A stretch of DNA of 52,782 nt from Verrucomicrobiota bacterium. GTDB lineage: Bacteria; Verrucomicrobiota; Verrucomicrobiia; Verrucomicrobiales; DEV007. The stretch is taken from assembly GCA_024277195.1 (NCBI GenBank), contig JAJRVS010000214.1:1-52782 (forward strand), in the 5' to 3' direction. Both the position numbers and the translations under genes were made by a program. Below the pieces are notes generated by a model that worked only from the letters and a program-made list of their open reading frames with translations, was not told the origin of the DNA and searched no databases. Within the stretch, counting starts at the first letter, position 1, and every line of letters begins with the position of its first letter. This document shows positions 34,042 to 43,962 of this stretch, piece after piece.

Positions 34042-36927
34042 TTAGTCTAAAAAGGCAAATTCATTGGTATTAAACAAAACCCGGGCAAGCGCAGCCAAAC
34101 CATCCTGCTCCACTACGAGTTGCGACGCAGCTTTTTCATCTGCCTGGGGTTTGCGGCTCAGCACCAGTAAGAACAAACGCTCAACTTGTTTGCCCACGTC
34201 AGCCTTTGCTGCTCCCAATTCCCGCTTAACCCGTTGGGAAATCTCCTCAGCCTGAATCTCCACCAATTTACCATTCATCAGATTTAATGCCTGAATCGGA
34301 GTGGTCGAAACCGGACGTTTTGAACTTAGGGTTTTACAGTCAGGCAAGTCGAATGCCATGAACATCCGATCGTCCACACCTCGCATTCTTTGTTGGTAAA
34401 ACAACCTGCGCCAGGTCTGCGGACTCGAATTGTCCACCACCTTCCATTGCGCATATCGTTTTTTATCAGCATGAATACGATAGCCCTTGCCCCCCACCCG
34501 CTGATCCAGAGTGCCCGCAGCGAGCAAAATCGAATCGCGCAAAACCTCTGCTCCCACACGCCGAGGAGCAAAACGCCACAACAAACGGTTGCCCGCATCC
34601 ACCTTGAGCGCCTCCGCTCGCGGCAAACTCGCCTGCGCAAAGCTCTGCGATAAAAGCAAACGCCGGACCATCGCTTTCATGTCCCATTGACTATCCACAA
34701 ACTGCTTGGCCAAATAATCCAACAGTTCAGGGTGCGAAGGTTTCTCCCCCGCTTGCCCAAAATCATCCAACGTGCTGACGATGCCACTGCCAAACACGTG
34801 ATACCATATACGGTTGACCGCCACCCGCGCAGTGAGTGGATTTTTTCCGTCCACCAACCAATCGGCAAAAGCCAGGCGTCGTTCCGCTCCGGTGCTTTGA
34901 TCCGATAATTTCAGGTCGCTGCGAAAAGCCGAAAGAGCATTGGGAATCACTGCATCCCCTTTATTATTCGGGTCCCCCCGTTGCAGAACCCGGGTGGCGA
35001 CAGGGGGGATAAACTTACCTGCAAAGATGGGTTGCGGTCCCTCGTGATACATTTCCAAGGTCAACTCATTGAGCTTGCTCAGACGTTTGTCACTAGGTTC
35101 CCCCTTTTTACCGCCCACCTTGTTTTTAGCTGACTGAGCCCCGACAGAAAAAACCGTCTTCCAGTTTTCACCATCCAAACTGACCTCCACCTGATAACGC
35201 GAAAACCCCGGCTTGTTATTTTCTTCGAGATAATCCGTATTGGTCAGCGCCGCTCGGTTAGTGCTGAGATCTATCCGGTCGATATTTGCCAATTCAGCCA
35301 ATTCAATCACAAAACCCTGCTCTTTTTTTGCATTGATACGTCCTCCACTCCACCCCCAAAAAGCTTCTCGTTCGCCATCGATCAATTGCTTCGCCCCGTT
35401 ATTAGAGCGGCTGTGTTTGGCATTAAAATCCGTAGCTTGGGAGCCATTAGCGCTCAATGCCAGATTCACCCCGGCGGAATCCGGACCATAAATTTCCACC
35501 TCGTCGACTTTGGCAAATCCGGTGAAAAACTTAACCCGCACAAACTTCGCCTTATTTTCAGGCAAGTGAACCTTACTGTGATCTCCCCAGTCTTCAGACC
35601 AGGCATTTAATCCTGAGGTTTTCAATTGCCCGCGTATCTTTTTCACCTCTGCCAGCAACTGCTGGTATCGTTGCATCCTCGGATGGCCTGGCGCCAACTT
35701 GGGCATGCGATGCCCATACTCGACATCCTGAAACACCGCTACGATCGAATAATAATCTTTCGTGCTGATCGCATCAAATTTGTGATCGTGACAACGCGCA
35801 CAACCAAGCGAAGAGCCTAGTAGCGAAGCCCCCACCGTCTGCATCAACTCATCAAGTCGGTCATAACGTGCTTGCAAAATGGCCGAAGCCTCACGGCCAA
35901 TGGTCGCTGGAGACACATGCGGCCCCGCGACCAGAAAACCCGTGGCTTCATCCACCCCCAATACATCCCCCGCCAATTGCTCCCGCACAAATTGCGCGTA
36001 GGACATATTCTGATTGAACGCCCGCGCCACATAATCACGATACCACCAGGAACGACTACGATACAAGTTATCCTCGGAGCCATTGCTCTCACCAAAACGA
36101 ATCCCATCCAACCAATGCTGCGCCCAGGTTTCTCCAAAACGCGGGGAAGCCAGCAGCCGATCCACATAGGCCGCCACAGCCAGCTCATCAGAACTTTGAT
36201 CTGCAACCAAGCTCTCCACTTCTTCAGGGCTCGGCACCATACCCACCAGGATGATCGACAATCGCCTTGCCAGGTTCCGCCGATCGGCGCGAGCCGAAGG
36301 CGCTAGCTTATTCTTCTCCAAGTCGGAAAAAACAAAACGATCCACCGGTTTTACCGCCCAGCGTTTATTCTTCACCTGGGGAACTTTCACCGACCTCACC
36401 GCCTGCAGGCTCCACCAGCGCAAGCGCTCTTTGGAAACCAACTGCCAAACCAGTTTTTCAGCTTCTTCACTCGACGGCGCATGATCGCGCGGATCCGGCG
36501 CTCCCATCGCCACCCATTTTTCAAAGTCCGCGATCACTTCCTGCGGTAAGGGATCGGAAGGTGGCATCTCAAACTCTCCAAAATGCAGAGCTTCAATCAG
36601 TAGACTTTTTTTCACATCTCCCGGAACCACCGCAAGCCCTGACTTGCCTCCCTTGGCCACATTACCCCTGGAATCCAACCTCAAGCCCCCTTTGGCTTTT
36701 TCACTGATCGCCGAATGGCAATCATAACACTGGGCGATCAATACCGGTTCGATTTTGGTTTTAAAAAAATCAATTCCCTCCGCTTCAGACACCTTGCCAG
36801 ATTGCTCTGCGGCAAAACTCGATACAGCTAAACTCTGTACCAAAAACAACCAGCTCATCCAAGCCGATACCCGATGATGGCTTTCCTCTAATTGTTTGAA
36901 CTTTTGAAAAATAGAATATTGAAACAT
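34042..36927 (-). CDS. PSCyt1/DUF1549/DUF1553 cytochrome c protein
   Basis: The 961-residue protein has a PSCyt1 heme domain with CYDCH (C67, C70, H71) and a distal Met in FEMPPSDPL. DUF1549 follows (KPVDRFVFSDLEKNKLAPS, LGCARCHDHKFDAIS with a second CxxCH), then an inserted galactose-binding-like domain (about 455-600). DUF1553 comes last (FADWLVDGKNPLTARVAVNRIWYHVFG, LRDSILLAAGTLD). The signal peptide MSWLFLVQSLAVSSFAAEQ begins at Met24, so the start at 36858 (938 residues) is a good alternative. It is operonic with the DUF1501 gene. The role is probably periplasmic redox chemistry; the substrate is unknown. Confidence 0.92.
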   Translation of the reverse strand: MFQYSIFQKFKQLEESHHRVSAWMSWLFLVQSLAVSSFAAEQSGKVSEAEGIDFFKTKIEPVLIAQCYDCHSAISEKAKGGLRLDSRGNVAKGGKSGLAVVPGDVKKSLLIEALHFGEFEMPPSDPLPQEVIADFEKWVAMGAPDPRDHAPSSEEAEKLVWQLVSKERLRWWSLQAVRSVKVPQVKNKRWAVKPVDRFVFSDLEKNKLAPSARADRRNLARRLSIILVGMVPSPEEVESLVADQSSDELAVAAYVDRLLASPRFGETWAQHWLDGIRFGESNGSEDNLYRSRSWWYRDYVARAFNQNMSYAQFVREQLAGDVLGVDEATGFLVAGPHVSPATIGREASAILQARYDRLDELMQTVGASLLGSSLGCARCHDHKFDAISTKDYYSIVAVFQDVEYGHRMPKLAPGHPRMQRYQQLLAEVKKIRGQLKTSGLNAWSEDWGDHSKVHLPENKAKFVRVKFFTGFAKVDEVEIYGPDSAGVNLALSANGSQATDFNAKHSRSNNGAKQLIDGEREAFWGWSGGRINAKKEQGFVIELAELANIDRIDLSTNRAALTNTDYLEENNKPGFSRYQVEVSLDGENWKTVFSVGAQSAKNKVGGKKGEPSDKRLSKLNELTLEMYHEGPQPIFAGKFIPPVATRVLQRGDPNNKGDAVIPNALSAFRSDLKLSDQSTGAERRLAFADWLVDGKNPLTARVAVNRIWYHVFGSGIVSTLDDFGQAGEKPSHPELLDYLAKQFVDSQWDMKAMVRRLLLSQSFAQASLPRAEALKVDAGNRLLWRFAPRRVGAEVLRDSILLAAGTLDQRVGGKGYRIHADKKRYAQWKVVDNSSPQTWRRLFYQQRMRGVDDRMFMAFDLPDCKTLSSKRPVSTTPIQALNLMNGKLVEIQAEEISQRVKRELGAAKADVGKQVERLFLLVLSRKPQADEKAASQLVVEQDGLAALARVLFNTNEFAFLD

Positions 36928-37011
36928 AGCAGTCAGACAGAATCTTCTACCAAGTTACTCCCATTACCCAAAAAATTGCCCAAAAAATATTCAAGCCTCC
37001 CGAAGGCTCTC

Positions 37012-39201
37012 TTAAAAGCGAAAAGTCCAGCCGACTTTAGCCACCATTTCACTGGAGAATTGTTGGAAATTTCCATCCTCAACATCAAACCCCTGATTGA
37101 CCACCAGATAAACATCACTGCCGGGTTTGACGATATAACGAATCCGGCTGTTCACCCCCACTTCGTCCGAAACATTGTCATATTGCACCACCGAGTCCCA
37201 GGATATACGAGTATTTGGAGTGACTCGTAAACCCACTGAAGCCACGATGGTTTCAAAATCCCCCTCATCCAGATTGATGTCATTATAACTGCCCCCCACG
37301 TTGAAGCGGAAAAAACGAGAAGCTCTCCACACGGCATCGGCCATGGCGCGGGAACGAGTGCCACTATAAAATTCCCCGATACCAAAGCCCATTTCAAAAC
37401 CAAAAGGTCGAACCGAGCTGGTATCAAAACCAAAATTCAGCCTCTTGGTCAAATAATCTCCAGGGGCAATCGCGATGCCCTCTTGAATCTCAAAATCCTC
37501 AAACAACACCTCCCGCCTGAATTCCGGTGCGATATAGAATTGGTCCCCTCTTAAAGTTTCAAAATCAATCGAAGGCACATCAAATCGCTCCGTTTCAATA
37601 TCGCCGTCAGGCGAAGTGAACACACTGGCCCCGTAACCCACATCCAACTGCTGCATCCAAACCTGTCCCGGAAAAAAACGGTAGCGCATCCGGTTGCTGG
37701 CGACTCCGCCGTCACGTTGCACAAATCCCATCGCAGGTCGAAAAGCCTCGTCAACTTGCTCAAACTCCACCACAAAAGAGAACGGCGTATTGGTGTAATC
37801 AAAACGAACTCCATAAGAATCTCCCCGTTGACCATCACTTTCGCTGCCCATCGCCCAAAGATAAACCTCCAGCGCATTGTCCCCAATCCAGTTTCTATTT
37901 TTATACAAAAAATCAATTCCTCCCAGACTATTACTGCCATTGGTGCGTGGATCTCCATAACTACCAATCAAGCCCACCTGGGATTCTTTCAACACATCGT
38001 AGGTAAAACGACCAATGTAAGCCTGATCCTTATTCAACACCCCGCGACTATCCAAACCTACTCCCAACAAACCAATGCCCACCTTGCCGATACGCCCGGT
38101 CACTTTTCCACCGGCCCGGACATCTACTTTTTTCCCACCCGCCGACAATCCAATCGTGCGCGAATGAAAAGCCAAAGGAGAACGCCTTTGCCCGCCAAAC
38201 TCAAAATACTCCGCACCCTGAAGGAAAAAATCCCGTTGCTCGGGAAAGAACAAAGGAAAGCGTGTGAGATTCACTCGTCGGGCGTCGACCTCCGCTTCAG
38301 CAAAATCAGTATTAAAAGTTAACGTCGCGGTGAGATTGGGAGTGATCTGATAAAAAACATCCCCACCCGGGTCAAAACTGTATCCCTCATTAGCTCCGGC
38401 ACCGCCCTTGCTGTTCCTATAGCGATTGGTAAAATAAGGTTTCACATCAATCCCCAACCCCTTTTTCACTTCCTGCAAACCTACCAACATCCCTGCGTCC
38501 TCCAGTTTAAAAAATCCCCGGTTGCGGCTCGCAGCCGTCCAACGCATCTGTTCCTGACGTCTTGGCATCCAGCGACCAAAGTTAATCCCCCAGTTCATTT
38601 CATTGGGATCAAAAGACAAGCTGCGAAAAGGGATCACCATCTCCGCCGACCAACCATCATCGTCAATCTGACTTGCTCCATCCCACAGCGCATCCCACTC
38701 CATTCTCGGCGCTCCTCGTCGTGGATCAATTTTACCTTCCCCCAAAGCTCCATTGGCGTTGATCCTGAAATAAAACCCTTCTTTCCCCCGTCGAAACGGA
38801 TCCAGCACTACAAAAACATAATCGTCCGCCCCCACCGAGGCATCCCGTTGCATCACCGAATGATTGAGTTTCTCTATCTCGGTATCAGAAGCACGAAATG
38901 CGATATACAGATTTTTCTCATCAAAACAAACCCGCACCACTGTGTTTTGAGTCGCAGGCTCGCCCTCAACCGGATTGCGCTGGATAAAATGGTCTGCCAA
39001 CTGGGCATTCTTCCAACAGTCATCATCCAGTTTGCCGTCAATGACAGGGGCTGTTTTCACCGCTTGAACCTGCAATCGCGGAACCTCCTCTGCCCGACCA
39101 TTTGATCCCGCTGTCAATATCAGCCCACCAAGACAAAGCGACGCTCCAATACGGAAAATCAGCTTAATACAAGCTATCGATGGGGGGATCAAACTGAGCA
39201 C
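37012..39201 (-). CDS. DUF5916-family outer-membrane beta-barrel with CBM9-like domain
   Basis: The 729-residue product has a signal peptide (residues about 14-36). A CBM9-like N-terminal domain follows (PVIDGKLDDDCWKNAQLADHF, EKNLYIAFRASD, DDGWSAEMVIPF), then a long beta-barrel region. That region contains FNTDFAEAEVDARRVNLTRFPLFFPEQRDFF, a DUF5916 hallmark. It ends VGWTFRF, with the terminal Phe expected for outer-membrane barrels. It probably sits in the outer membrane and binds carbohydrate or peptide. It is encoded 84 bp upstream of the PSCyt1 gene on the same strand and may be cotranscribed. The divergent neighbour is glpD, 148 bp away. Confidence 0.87.
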   Translation of the reverse strand: MLSLIPPSIACIKLIFRIGASLCLGGLILTAGSNGRAEEVPRLQVQAVKTAPVIDGKLDDDCWKNAQLADHFIQRNPVEGEPATQNTVVRVCFDEKNLYIAFRASDTEIEKLNHSVMQRDASVGADDYVFVVLDPFRRGKEGFYFRINANGALGEGKIDPRRGAPRMEWDALWDGASQIDDDGWSAEMVIPFRSLSFDPNEMNWGINFGRWMPRRQEQMRWTAASRNRGFFKLEDAGMLVGLQEVKKGLGIDVKPYFTNRYRNSKGGAGANEGYSFDPGGDVFYQITPNLTATLTFNTDFAEAEVDARRVNLTRFPLFFPEQRDFFLQGAEYFEFGGQRRSPLAFHSRTIGLSAGGKKVDVRAGGKVTGRIGKVGIGLLGVGLDSRGVLNKDQAYIGRFTYDVLKESQVGLIGSYGDPRTNGSNSLGGIDFLYKNRNWIGDNALEVYLWAMGSESDGQRGDSYGVRFDYTNTPFSFVVEFEQVDEAFRPAMGFVQRDGGVASNRMRYRFFPGQVWMQQLDVGYGASVFTSPDGDIETERFDVPSIDFETLRGDQFYIAPEFRREVLFEDFEIQEGIAIAPGDYLTKRLNFGFDTSSVRPFGFEMGFGIGEFYSGTRSRAMADAVWRASRFFRFNVGGSYNDINLDEGDFETIVASVGLRVTPNTRISWDSVVQYDNVSDEVGVNSRIRYIVKPGSDVYLVVNQGFDVEDGNFQQFSSEMVAKVGWTFRF

Positions 39202-39349
39202 AACAAAAGCCCTCTACTTCAGCCAAAACAATCGCCCATGCAAGCCGCAAAGCCACCCGGTTTAAAGGAATTGATTCCCCAAATCGGATTTCTGTGAAAC
39301 AGTAGGGCATATCCACAATGGAACTCTTTCAAGACCAGCGAACAAGACT

Positions 39350-40852
39350 ATGAACCGTGAAAAAATGCTTAGCCAAATCGAGGATTCCTCGATCAAATGG
39401 GATATCGTCATCATCGGCGGCGGAGCCACAGGTCTGGGCTGCGCCGTGGATGCCGCCGCCCGGGGACTGCGCACACTTTTACTTGAACAAGGTGATTTTT
39501 CCCAAGGAACTTCTTCGCGCAGCACCAAACTGATCCATGGTGGCGTGCGCTACCTGCAACAGGGCGACATTCCCATGGTGCGGGATTCGCTGCGTGAGCG
39601 AGGTCATTTGTTAAAAAATGCCCCCCACTTGGTCAACCCGCTGCCTTTTGTGATTCCCGCCTATCGCTGGTATGAGCCTTATTATTATACCTTTGGCATG
39701 AAAGCCTACGACATGCTCTCTGGCAAGCTCGGCATCGATCCTTCGCTGTTGCTGTCCAGAGATGACGTTATCGAAAAATTTCCCAACTTGAAAAACGACG
39801 GGCTGACCGGTGGCACCCTGTATTGGGATGCCCAGTTTGATGATGCCCGTATGGTCGTCGCCCTGGCTCGCACCGCGGCCAACGAAAATGCCTGCGTATT
39901 GAACTATCTCAAAGTGGACAGCTTACAAAAAGAGAACGATCAAATCACCGGACTGGTGGCGACCGATCAACTTTCCGGTAGCGAATACACCATCAATGCC
40001 AAAGCGGTGATCAACGCCACCGGCATATTCGCCGATTCCATTCGCCAACTCGATGATGACAAGGCAAGTGAAATCATCGAACCCAGTCAGGGCATCCATA
40101 TTATATTAGATGCATCCTTCCTCTCCACCGACCACGCCATCATGATCCCGAAAACGGATGACGGGCGGGTGCTTTTTGCCATCCCCTGGCACGGACATCT
40201 GATGTTCGGCACCACCGACACCCCCGATGTGCCGATCGAACTGGAACCCAAACCACTTGAAGAAGAAATCGAATACCTGATTGAACACGCTGGTCGTTAC
40301 TTGCAGAAAGCACCGACCCGGGCCGATGTATTGTCGGTATTTGCCGGTATCAGACCGCTGGTGCGTCCCGCCCATACCAAAGGCGGCGCCACTTCCAAAA
40401 TATCACGGGATCATCACATCGATGTGTCCGCTGCAGGTCTGATCACCATCGTTGGCGGCAAATGGACCACCTACCGCCACATGGCCGAAGACACGATTGA
40501 TCAAGCAATCAAATCCGCATCCCTACCAGCCAAAGCCTGCCCCACTCTCGATCTGGAAATCCACCGCAGCGCCGAACGCGAACCGCTCGCTCAAGAGCAC
40601 GCCGAACTGAACGAAGTGCTTCATCCCGAGTTTGAATACAAAAAAGCGGCCATCGTCGCCGCAGCCAGACATGAAATGGCACAGACGCTCGACGATGCGC
40701 TCTCGCGCCGCACCCGCTGCTTGTTGCTCAACAAAAAAGCCACGCTCGAAGCCGCTCCCGAAGCTGCCAGGTTAATGGCCGAAGAACTAGGTAAAGATCA
40801 GGTCTGGATCGACGAGCAAATCACCCTGATTTCCAAATCCTGTAAACCTTAG
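39350..40852 (+). CDS. glpD: FAD-dependent glycerol-3-phosphate dehydrogenase
   Basis: GlpD oxidises sn-glycerol-3-phosphate to dihydroxyacetone phosphate and passes electrons to quinone at the inner membrane. The 500-residue protein has the FAD-binding motif IIGGGATGLG (21-30) and the family phrases SSRSTKLIHGGVRYLQQGD, HLMFGTTDTP, VFAGIRPLVRP and GGKWTTYRHMAED. The C-terminal domain (LSRRTRCLL) is present, so the length is normal. No glpK or glpF is nearby. The two ABC transporter genes follow 30 bp downstream and may be cotranscribed. Confidence 0.95.
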   Translation: MNREKMLSQIEDSSIKWDIVIIGGGATGLGCAVDAAARGLRTLLLEQGDFSQGTSSRSTKLIHGGVRYLQQGDIPMVRDSLRERGHLLKNAPHLVNPLPFVIPAYRWYEPYYYTFGMKAYDMLSGKLGIDPSLLLSRDDVIEKFPNLKNDGLTGGTLYWDAQFDDARMVVALARTAANENACVLNYLKVDSLQKENDQITGLVATDQLSGSEYTINAKAVINATGIFADSIRQLDDDKASEIIEPSQGIHIILDASFLSTDHAIMIPKTDDGRVLFAIPWHGHLMFGTTDTPDVPIELEPKPLEEEIEYLIEHAGRYLQKAPTRADVLSVFAGIRPLVRPAHTKGGATSKISRDHHIDVSAAGLITIVGGKWTTYRHMAEDTIDQAIKSASLPAKACPTLDLEIHRSAEREPLAQEHAELNEVLHPEFEYKKAAIVAAARHEMAQTLDDALSRRTRCLLLNKKATLEAAPEAARLMAEELGKDQVWIDEQITLISKSCKP

Positions 40853-40882
40853 TTTTTTCCTAACCGTATTCCCTCAAGTGTT

Positions 40883-41617
40883 GTGCAAAAAAAAATCAAC
40901 GGTCTGCTGTTCCTGGTTCTAGGCACAGGTTTCTGTTATTTTTTCTACGTGCTGCTCAGTCACGACTACCAGTGGGATAAAATTTACCCCTACCGCTGGA
41001 ATCTGCTGCGTGGTTGGGGCACCACCATCACTATCAGCGCTTTTGCCCTGGTCTTGAGCAGCTTGATTGGCGCCCTGTTAGTCATCGGGCAGCTCGGCAA
41101 AAGCCGTCCCACCCGTATTCTGTCCCAGCTTTATGTAGAACTCATCCGCAGCACCCCGCTGCTGGTTCAGATTCTCATTATTTATTACATGATCGCCCAT
41201 GCCGCCGGTTTGCAAAGTGAATGGCTCGTTGGCGTGCTGGTATTATCCCTGTTTTCAGGAGCCTACCTCAGCGAGATTTTTCGCGGAGGCATCCAATCAA
41301 TTCCCAAATCCCAAATCGAATCTGCTCGCTCAATTGGTCTAACCGGAATCCAGATCTATCGTTTTGTCATTATCCCCCAGGCGATACGCCGCATCCTTCC
41401 GGCAGTGACCGGACAATTCGCCAATCTGATCAAAGACTCATCCCTGTTATATGTCATCGGCCTGCGTGAGTTCATGATGCAGGCCAAAGAAGTCAATGCG
41501 ATGACCTATGCCACCTTCGAGTCCTACATACCGCTGGCCATCGGCTACCTCATCCTAACCCTTCCACTATCACTCTTATCCCGACATTTGGAAAAACGTT
41601 TTCACTATGAACATTGA
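40883..41617 (+). CDS. Polar amino acid ABC transporter permease
   Basis: The GTG start at 40883 is supported by the immediate MQKKINGLLF and membrane helix. The 244-residue protein has about five membrane segments and the HEQRO permease signature ELIRSTPLLVQILIIYY. It also has the cytoplasmic EAA-type loop QIESARSIGLTGIQIYRFVIIPQAIRR. Such permeases import Glu, Gln, His or Arg. The gene overlaps the ATPase gene by 11 bp. A single permease could function as a homodimer; a solute-binding protein is not encoded nearby. Confidence 0.93.
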   Translation: MQKKINGLLFLVLGTGFCYFFYVLLSHDYQWDKIYPYRWNLLRGWGTTITISAFALVLSSLIGALLVIGQLGKSRPTRILSQLYVELIRSTPLLVQILIIYYMIAHAAGLQSEWLVGVLVLSLFSGAYLSEIFRGGIQSIPKSQIESARSIGLTGIQIYRFVIIPQAIRRILPAVTGQFANLIKDSSLLYVIGLREFMMQAKEVNAMTYATFESYIPLAIGYLILTLPLSLLSRHLEKRFHYEH

Positions 41618-42341
41618 ACTACGCCAGATAAACAAACGTTATGGCAACACCCACGCCCTGCGTGAGTTGGATCTATCCATCAGCGACCCAGTCAACGTGC
41701 TGGTTTTGATCGGCCCCTCCGGAGGGGGGAAATCCACTCTGATGCGTCTGTTGGGGGGCTTGGAGTCTCCCGACGGTCGCGAGTTGTTTTTTGATCAAAA
41801 AAAACTAATCCAAAATGAAAGTGCTTTATTAAGCCATCGGCGCCAGAACGGTTATTTGTTCCAGTCCTACAATCTTTTTCCCCACCTGAGCGCGATAGAA
41901 AATGTTGAGCTGCCTCTGGTCCGGGTACACGGAAAAACCCCAAGCGAAGCCCGCAACCTTGCCGAGATCGCCCTAGCCCAATTCCAACTGGAAAAACACG
42001 CCCACAAACACCCGGCGCAACTGTCGGGCGGCCAGCAACAGCGCGTAGCGATCGCCCGGGCTCTCGCTATCAAACCCAAACTGCTGTTGCTCGACGAACC
42101 CACCTCCGCCCTCGACCCGGAGATGACAGCGGAAGTTCTCAGCGTCATCGAGGAGCTCACCCGCAGCGGGCAACAAATCATTCTCTCAACTCACGAAATG
42201 GGCTTCGCCCGTGCCGTGGCGGAGCAAGTTGTATTCCTTTCCGAAGGATCGATTATCGAACAAGGCCCCCCTGCAGCTCTTTTTGACCAGGCGCAAAATG
42301 CCCAAGTGAAAAGCTTCTTCAGCAAAGTGATGCGTTACTGA
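41607..42341 (+). CDS. Polar amino acid ABC transporter ATP-binding protein
   Basis: The 244-residue protein has Walker A GPSGGGKST (36-44), Q-loop Q86, signature LSGGQQQR (139-146), Walker B LLLLDEP (with E164) and H-loop H196. It resembles GlnQ and HisP, which energise uptake of polar amino acids. Its first 11 bp overlap the permease gene. The convergent TPR gene begins after 27 bp, and no clear terminator lies between them. Confidence 0.94.
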   Translation: MNIELRQINKRYGNTHALRELDLSISDPVNVLVLIGPSGGGKSTLMRLLGGLESPDGRELFFDQKKLIQNESALLSHRRQNGYLFQSYNLFPHLSAIENVELPLVRVHGKTPSEARNLAEIALAQFQLEKHAHKHPAQLSGGQQQRVAIARALAIKPKLLLLDEPTSALDPEMTAEVLSVIEELTRSGQQIILSTHEMGFARAVAEQVVFLSEGSIIEQGPPAALFDQAQNAQVKSFFSKVMRY

Positions 42342-42368
42342 AAAGTTCAGCAACAACAAGTGACCCGT

Positions 42369-43277
42369 TCAAACCTTGGGTTTGATTTTGTCTAACAGCC
42401 GTTCGGTCTTGGCCAACAGCTTATTGCTTTTGCCTTCTTGGCCATGCTCCTTGAGAAGTTCCGCGTAGTTCTGAGTCACAATCTCGTAAGTCTCCCAGTT
42501 GTCCTCGATGTTCTTAGAGAGAATACCCAAAGCCCTTTCGTAATTCCTGCTCGCTTTGTCAAAATCACCCAGATCATGATAGACGGTAGCCAGATTGCAA
42601 GCAGACTGACCGATATCAGGGTGATCGTCAGACAGCATTTCCCGACGAATTTTTAAAGCCCGCAAATGCATGTCACGAGCCATCTCCGGATGACGCCATG
42701 CCCAATACAGTCCACCCAGATTATTGCAAACCGTAGCCACGGTCAGATGATCGGGGCCATTCATTTGCTCAAAAGTCTGCAAGGCCACATCGTAACAACG
42801 CTCGGCCAAATCCAGTTTGGTCTGATTACGATAAATCATGCCCAGATTGTTCGCCATATTGGCAATATCCGTCAAAGGGGGGGCCGGAGTCAGTTTGTAG
42901 TGTTCGATCGCCTCGGTGTATAAAGGGATCACTTCTTCTTCCATCCCCCGCTGGTCACATAACGCGCCGTAGGCATGTTTCATTGCCCCCATATCCTCAT
43001 GGGAAATCAAAACTCCCTCTTGCTTGGTGAGTTCAAAAGCTTCGCCGAACAAATTTGAAGCTTCTTCCACATCCCCTCTTTTTTTGCGCAGCGCGGCAAT
43101 ATGACAAAACAATGCAAACAGCTCTGGAGCATGTTCTTTATCACCCTTGCCATTACGCCGTGCAGATTCGAGCGCCGTCTGCGCAATCTTAAAGGCTTCT
43201 TCTATTTTCCCCTCGTCAAACAATGTTTGAACCCGGCCGCGCAATACGCGTATCAACTTAGCTTGTCCCGAAGTCAT
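42369..43277 (-). CDS. Tetratricopeptide repeat protein
   Basis: The 302-residue protein consists almost wholly of TPR helices of the kinesin-light-chain type. Repeats include AMKHAYGALCDQRGMEEEVIPLYTEAIEHY, LGMIYRNQTKLDLAERCYDVAL and ATVYHDLGDFDKASRNYERAL, each about 42 residues long. No signal peptide or catalytic domain is seen. It is probably a protein-interaction scaffold in the cytoplasm. It is downstream of the LysM lipoprotein gene on the same strand, with a hairpin between (43377-43402). Confidence 0.88.
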   Translation of the reverse strand: MTSGQAKLIRVLRGRVQTLFDEGKIEEAFKIAQTALESARRNGKGDKEHAPELFALFCHIAALRKKRGDVEEASNLFGEAFELTKQEGVLISHEDMGAMKHAYGALCDQRGMEEEVIPLYTEAIEHYKLTPAPPLTDIANMANNLGMIYRNQTKLDLAERCYDVALQTFEQMNGPDHLTVATVCNNLGGLYWAWRHPEMARDMHLRALKIRREMLSDDHPDIGQSACNLATVYHDLGDFDKASRNYERALGILSKNIEDNWETYEIVTQNYAELLKEHGQEGKSNKLLAKTERLLDKIKPKV

Positions 43278-43376
43278 ATTTTTCGATTCAAATCGCTTTA
43301 CATTAAAAACAAATTAAACACAAGGTTTTGCCATCCGCAAGATCAGGCAAGTATCTATTTTACATTTAATTGAGGG

Positions 43377-43402
43377 TTCCTGGATCTCATTTAATCCAGG
43401 AA
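43377..43402 (-). terminator. Hairpin after the LysM gene, possible terminator
   Basis: Arms TTCCTGGAT and ATCCAGGAA form a 9-bp stem around an 8-base loop, 18 bp past the LysM stop codon. There is no T-tract on either strand, so it may only stabilise the mRNA end or act with another factor. Confidence 0.4.
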
Positions 43403-43419
43403 TCATTCCAAAAAATCTT

Positions 43420-43962
43420 TTAATCCTGAATCTTCAAAGCGCTGCCACCGGATTTCGGTGCGCTTGAAGCAGGGGGCTTAGCGGCAGCGGAAGGACGCCT
43501 GAAACCACTCGCCGCAGGTGCAGGTGTGGTAGGGGTGGGAGCCGCTTTTGCCGCAGGAACCGCTGCAGGCGGCGCCTTAACAGCAGCGCCCTCTTTTGAT
43601 GGAACTTTCAAGGTCTGTCCGGCGCGAATATTGTCACCGGTAAGTTGATTGATACGTTTGAGACGCCCAATCGAGCTTTGGTGATTTTTAGCAATCAACC
43701 ACAGGCTGTCACCGGTTTTAACTGTGTAATTGATAGTTGGCCCGATTTCTTCAGGAGTCAATGGCGGCAAAGGTTCCGCTGGCACGGTAGGACCCGCAGC
43801 TGTGGCTGCTGCCGCAGGCATCGCATTGCCCCCGTCCGTTGCAGTAGTCCCGCTAGGATAAGCCGTTCCCGAATCATAGTTTTTATCCTTGCTCGAACAC
43901 GCCAAGGTAAGCACCGCCATACCTGTCAGGATAACTCCTCCAAATTTTGTAGATTTCTGCAT
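43420..43962 (-). CDS. LysM-domain lipoprotein
   Basis: A lipoprotein signal ends in the lipobox LTLAC (C22). A low-complexity Ala/Pro/Thr-rich linker follows, then one LysM domain (about 79-121: YTVKTGDSLWLIAKNHQSSIGRLKRIN through LKVPS). An Ala/Pro-rich tail follows. LysM binds peptidoglycan N-acetylglucosamine. The 180-residue protein therefore probably links a membrane to the cell wall. No hydrolase domain is present. The gene stands 363 bp from the next upstream gene. Confidence 0.9.
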   Translation of the reverse strand: MQKSTKFGGVILTGMAVLTLACSSKDKNYDSGTAYPSGTTATDGGNAMPAAAATAAGPTVPAEPLPPLTPEEIGPTINYTVKTGDSLWLIAKNHQSSIGRLKRINQLTGDNIRAGQTLKVPSKEGAAVKAPPAAVPAAKAAPTPTTPAPAASGFRRPSAAAKPPASSAPKSGGSALKIQD

